From Bdellovibrio sp. BCCA (GTDB taxonomy: Bacteria; Bdellovibrionota; Bdellovibrionia; Bdellovibrionales; Bdellovibrionaceae), in assembly GCF_037996825.1 (NCBI RefSeq), contig NZ_JBBNAC010000001.1, positions 2,232,001 to 2,296,000 of the forward strand: a DNA stretch of 64,000 nt, given 5' to 3'. The notes beneath the pieces are model-generated. The model did no database searches. It was not told where the DNA came from and worked only from the letters and a program-made list of their open reading frames with translations. Position numbers and translations under genes: made by a program. Position 1 is the stretch's first letter. Each line of letters begins with the position of its first letter. Positions 60,962 through 64,000 of the stretch are shown piece by piece.

Positions 60962-62155
60962 TTACAGGCGTGTCAAAACCGTGAACAGGCAGCGAAGTCC
61001 GCCATTATTGATTTTATGCTCTTTAAGGATGCGGTAGCCTTTCGGCACTGGCTGAACCCGCTCCTTTTCTGGGTATAAAATACCTAGCTTTTCTGGCTTA
61101 TAGCGGCGGCAAAGGACCTCGGCCAGGCTTTTAAGGCCTCCTTTAACGGCTGCCGGAAGACGTTCCCCATACGGAGGGTTTACAATCATCCATACATGGC
61201 TACTTGCGGAATTAGACTGATCTTCGCCTTCTAAGGCATCCCTTAGAAGAAATTCCACTTCCGCTTTTTTAAAGTTCTTTTTACGAGCCGTCGCGATCTG
61301 TTTTTCCACTTCTGCAAAATTTCTTTCCGCAACGGGAATCATCTCTTCATTGATGTCAAAACCCACGAACTTTTTAAAAATCACTTCTTGAGGAAGCTCA
61401 TAATTAAAAACAAAGCTCGGTGACAAAAACAACTTCGGCGTTTTTTTCCATTTTTGAAAAGCATAGGGACGAACAAACTGGCCGTTCCACAAAGCACGAG
61501 CCTCTGTTAAAAAAGTTCCAGAGCCCATCATAGGATCCAACAAAGTGACTTGGCCGATCTCAGCCGGAGTCGCATCTCCGATCAGATTTTTTAAAAGATG
61601 AGCCGCGATCGTTTCACGCAAAGGAGCTTCGCCTTTTAAAACAGACCAGCCCCTTTTATGAAGGTGCTCACCCGTTGAATCAAGACTGATGGTGCAAAGA
61701 TCATCATCCATGCGAATGTAAATACTTGCGCAAGGCTCAGCACCCTGTTTGTCACCAAAGATTTCTTTTAAAGCCTTCTCGGCACTTTCTTGCAGACGCT
61801 TTTCATTATTCAAGCGACTTTTCTGAGCCGCCACTTCCCACTCCACAGTGCCGTGAGCAAGAAATTCGTTCCACGGAAGGGATTTGAATTTTTGGTAAAA
61901 CTTCGGAAGATCGCGCGCCTTAAAAGAAGCCATACGCAACAAAATACGGTTGGCCGTCTTTAAAAAGAAATTAAGCTGCAGCCCCGCAAAGAGTTCTGTT
62001 TCAAACTCAAGGCCCCCTTCAAGAACTTGCACTTCAGGAAAAGGCAATGAATGAGTTTTTGCATCCTTCCCCAAAAGATACGGCCACACTTCTTTCATTT
62101 CAAGCAGTGTGCTTTCTTCATAATCCAACGGGGTCGCGACGAAAAAACGATTCAT
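60962..62155 (-). CDS. THUMP-domain 23S rRNA methyltransferase, RlmL-like
   Basis: 397 residues. N-terminal THUMP domain (about 1-165) and a Rossmann methyltransferase domain with LLDPMMGSGTFLTEA (SAM-binding) and WMIVNPPYGERL, the N-P-P-Y motif for exocyclic amino groups. In the family this gives m2G2445-type modification of 23S rRNA. The fused RlmK half of the gammaproteobacterial enzyme is absent, as in many other groups. Cytoplasmic. Three bases from the gene before it in the operon. Confidence 0.9.
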   Translation of the reverse strand: MNRFFVATPLDYEESTLLEMKEVWPYLLGKDAKTHSLPFPEVQVLEGGLEFETELFAGLQLNFFLKTANRILLRMASFKARDLPKFYQKFKSLPWNEFLAHGTVEWEVAAQKSRLNNEKRLQESAEKALKEIFGDKQGAEPCASIYIRMDDDLCTISLDSTGEHLHKRGWSVLKGEAPLRETIAAHLLKNLIGDATPAEIGQVTLLDPMMGSGTFLTEARALWNGQFVRPYAFQKWKKTPKLFLSPSFVFNYELPQEVIFKKFVGFDINEEMIPVAERNFAEVEKQIATARKKNFKKAEVEFLLRDALEGEDQSNSASSHVWMIVNPPYGERLPAAVKGGLKSLAEVLCRRYKPEKLGILYPEKERVQPVPKGYRILKEHKINNGGLRCLFTVLTRL

Positions 62156-62158
62156 GAA

Positions 62159-63226
62159 TTAAAATCTCCAGTAGGCGTCAAACAAAAGATAGTAACCGTC
62201 GACTGGAGAAAATTTTAACGACGCAACGTCTGTCGCATTCAAAGAAAAACTCAAATGAAACTTATCCCAGATTTTTAAATACGTCAGATATCCCCCGACA
62301 GCTTTCTTTTCAAAGTTATAACTCGGGCCCAGAAGAACGCGGTCCCAGTTGTCGAGGATAAATTCATAACCTGTTTGAAAAGAGCTCGTTCCCAAAGATT
62401 TGATCGCCGTAGCATCTTGGGCTTCATCAAAGGTAAAAAGGGCGACCGTTAAAAGGGTGTGAGACACAACACTCTCAGAAGAAATCGAATCCCAATGCAC
62501 GTTCAGATTGAGGGTTGAGCCTGTTTGATTGGGAATTTTAGCGTAAGTTAAACCCGCGGCAAAAACATTCGAATACGACTCGTACACTTGCATTTTTGCA
62601 GAGGCATTCATGGCTCCCAAAAAATCAGCTGGAACAACGGTTCCCACTGTCAGCCACTTTTTTAGTCCATAGTTTACTTGGCCGAACCAAGTGATCATGT
62701 ATTCGCCTTGCCACAATGTTTGCGCCGTTTCACCGACCGCAACACCTTGGGTGAAAAGAGGCTTGTACTTTGAAGAAATATTTTTTCCCGACTGAGTGAC
62801 AATCAGATCTGTCGTGCCCTTGTATTTTTCATTCTCCGAACTTAAATCCAAGTGCATCAACTGATCACCGACTTGGATAAAGTTTAAACGCGATTGACGA
62901 AGCAGCTCTGCCGTCAGTTCATAAGTGCCGTCTTGCTTATTCTCAATACCCGTAACTTCCACAAACCCGATAATGCCAGCCGCCGGAGTTTGCGATTCAA
63001 GCGCAATGATCTCTCCGATGTACCAGTCACTGAAAGTGCTGATCGCCTTCAGTGTTTTATTGTCGATGATAGATTGAACGCGGGCACGGGATTCCGGATG
63101 AATAGCGCGGGCGTCTTCTGCTGCGGGCTCACGCACAATGATAGGAACTTCGTCGTCCATAGAGGACGCCCAAGTAAAGCCAGAGCCTAGAGTCAGCAAT
63201 GCAGATAAAAAGAGCCTTAAAGTCAT
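62159..63226 (-). CDS. exported outer-membrane-barrel-like protein, 355 aa
   Basis: Signal peptide ending TWAS. An N-terminal soluble part (about 25-145: IDNKTLKAISTFSDWYIGEIIAL, GTYELTAELLRQ) is followed by a barrel with repeated strands (YMITWFGQVNYGLKKWLTVGTVV, NVFAAGLTYAKI, FHLSFSLNATDV) and a C-terminal Phe (LLFDAYWRF), the usual barrel end. No family recognised. Between the EF-hand gene and the RlmL-like gene in one minus-strand run. Confidence 0.8.
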   Translation of the reverse strand: MTLRLFLSALLTLGSGFTWASSMDDEVPIIVREPAAEDARAIHPESRARVQSIIDNKTLKAISTFSDWYIGEIIALESQTPAAGIIGFVEVTGIENKQDGTYELTAELLRQSRLNFIQVGDQLMHLDLSSENEKYKGTTDLIVTQSGKNISSKYKPLFTQGVAVGETAQTLWQGEYMITWFGQVNYGLKKWLTVGTVVPADFLGAMNASAKMQVYESYSNVFAAGLTYAKIPNQTGSTLNLNVHWDSISSESVVSHTLLTVALFTFDEAQDATAIKSLGTSSFQTGYEFILDNWDRVLLGPSYNFEKKAVGGYLTYLKIWDKFHLSFSLNATDVASLKFSPVDGYYLLFDAYWRF

Positions 63227-63242
63227 TAAGGCTCACGGTATC

Positions 63243-64000
63243 TTAGTTTTTGGCCTTATTCAATTGATCCTTCAGCGTTCCAAACAAGCGCACAATTTCC
63301 ATGCGTGTGGCTTCGCCGACACCCCACATTTTGCTGAACTGGAATCCAGCGAGGTCTGCCGCCCCTGGGATGCCACCTTTGAACACTAAATAGGCAAATC
63401 CTTCTTTTAACAAAGTCTCGGATTTCGTATCAGTGACAGTTCTAAAGAATGGAATAAAGCGCGGCGACGCTCCATAAACTTCGTCCAAGGACAGACGCTG
63501 GTTTTTATCCTGGTCATACATCACCACAACACCCTCGATATAGTGCAGGATTGTCACCATCGTGCGGATGTTCGCTGTTTCCACATAGCCGACTTTTTGA
63601 TTCACGGCGACGGATGCGACCGACAAATAATTGTAAAACTGATCCCACTCCGCGGCACTCAAAGATTTCACATACTGCACAAGACCGGGGAGGTTATTAA
63701 AATACACGCCGATGTGTTTTCGAAGCTGGTCTTTAAAACAGCTTTCTTTGAAAAACGGCTTATCAAAGACGTCTTTTTCGGAAATCGCACATTGAGCGGC
63801 GATCATGTGATCACTCACCGCCTCAGATGTCGAAAGACCCGCGGCGAACAACGTGCTCACAAATTCATAAGTTTCTTTCTGATCCATCAGATCATTGCCA
63901 TTTCCGCTGAACGTAAAGAAATTGGCTTCAAGGAAACTGCGTCCTCCGGAATTGGCAGAGCGAGGATCAAAGGCTTTTAAATCCAGACCCAGCTCTTGGA
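63243..64000 (-). CDS. EF-hand protein, partial (5-prime end beyond window)
   Basis: The frame runs leftwards from the window edge to a stop at 63243; an internal Met at 63887 is not the likely start because the coding frame (QELGLDLKAFDPRSANSGG) continues upstream to the edge. A canonical Ca loop, DQDKNQRLSLDE (D, D, N, R, S, E at positions 1, 3, 5, 7, 9, 12), lies in the second half. Five Cys at most; otherwise helical. No enzyme motif. Likely exported, but the N-terminus is not in view. Confidence 0.75.
   Translation of the reverse strand, partial: QELGLDLKAFDPRSANSGGRSFLEANFFTFSGNGNDLMDQKETYEFVSTLFAAGLSTSEAVSDHMIAAQCAISEKDVFDKPFFKESCFKDQLRKHIGVYFNNLPGLVQYVKSLSAAEWDQFYNYLSVASVAVNQKVGYVETANIRTMVTILHYIEGVVVMYDQDKNQRLSLDEVYGASPRFIPFFRTVTDTKSETLLKEGFAYLVFKGGIPGAADLAGFQFSKMWGVGEATRMEIVRLFGTLKDQLNKAKN

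Overview
The window looks like a chromosomal segment of a predatory bacterium of the Bdellovibrio group (Bdellovibrionota). This rests on gene families rather than on any rRNA marker: two TIGR02147-family regulators paired with exported proteins, a very large repeat-built fibre protein like the mosaic adhesive trimer (MAT) fibres described in Bdellovibrio, an unusually dense set of signal-peptide and lipoprotein genes including one with an F-Q-N-C lipobox, and several exported hydrolases. By eye the G+C content is moderate (mid-40s), lower than the B. bacteriovorus type strain. No rRNA, tRNA, CRISPR array, transposase or prophage was seen.

Layout. 0-7 kb: small secreted Cys-containing proteins of unknown function, two genes broken by a missing base in an A6 run (an exported protein cut by the left edge, and a TIGR02147 regulator), and a secreted protein with a caspase/CHAT-like His-Cys pair plus a helical-repeat tail. 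7-15 kb: lipoprotein, fibre protein of about 2,518 residues and a 45-residue exported peptide on the minus strand, closed by a terminator. 15-21 kb: a second TIGR02147 regulator overlapping a secreted protein, an F-Q-N-C lipoprotein, a secreted Ca-loop protein, and an 11-repeat Asp-box (BNR) lipoprotein. GTTGC(N13-14)GCAAC dyads recur between genes across 2-15 kb.

21-33 kb is more housekeeping: recG, an HD-GYP phosphodiesterase, a di-haem lipoprotein, a DUF3465 protein translationally coupled to a trypsin-like lipoprotein protease, a hybrid histidine kinase, and a tight minus-strand operon (fbaB, lysS, a rhodanese-like lipoprotein without catalytic Cys, a YiiD-like thioesterase). 33-41 kb: Nfu iron-sulphur scaffold behind a GC-rich leader, MATE exporter, lipoprotein with Ig-like and sulfatase-modifying-factor-like domains, MHS-type symporter, and a UbiB/ABC1-like kinase with a signal peptide. 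41-43 kb: a hairpin-rich non-coding stretch, a broken small ORF, an HNH endonuclease and a CAAT microsatellite.

43-64 kb: Gly/Cys-rich exported protein, MOSC protein, XRE regulator with tandem palindromic operators and a coupled membrane protein, L,D-transpeptidase, deoxyhypusine-synthase-like enzyme, methyltransferase, TatD nuclease / tcdA / 42-residue membrane peptide operon, DedA protein, pseudouridine synthase, beta-barrel proteins, an exported endonuclease/exonuclease/phosphatase lipoprotein, a lysozyme-like lipoprotein, an RlmL-like methyltransferase, and an EF-hand protein cut by the right edge. Common themes are exported enzymes that could act on prey wall, nucleic acid and protein, surface adhesion, and c-di-GMP and two-component signalling.
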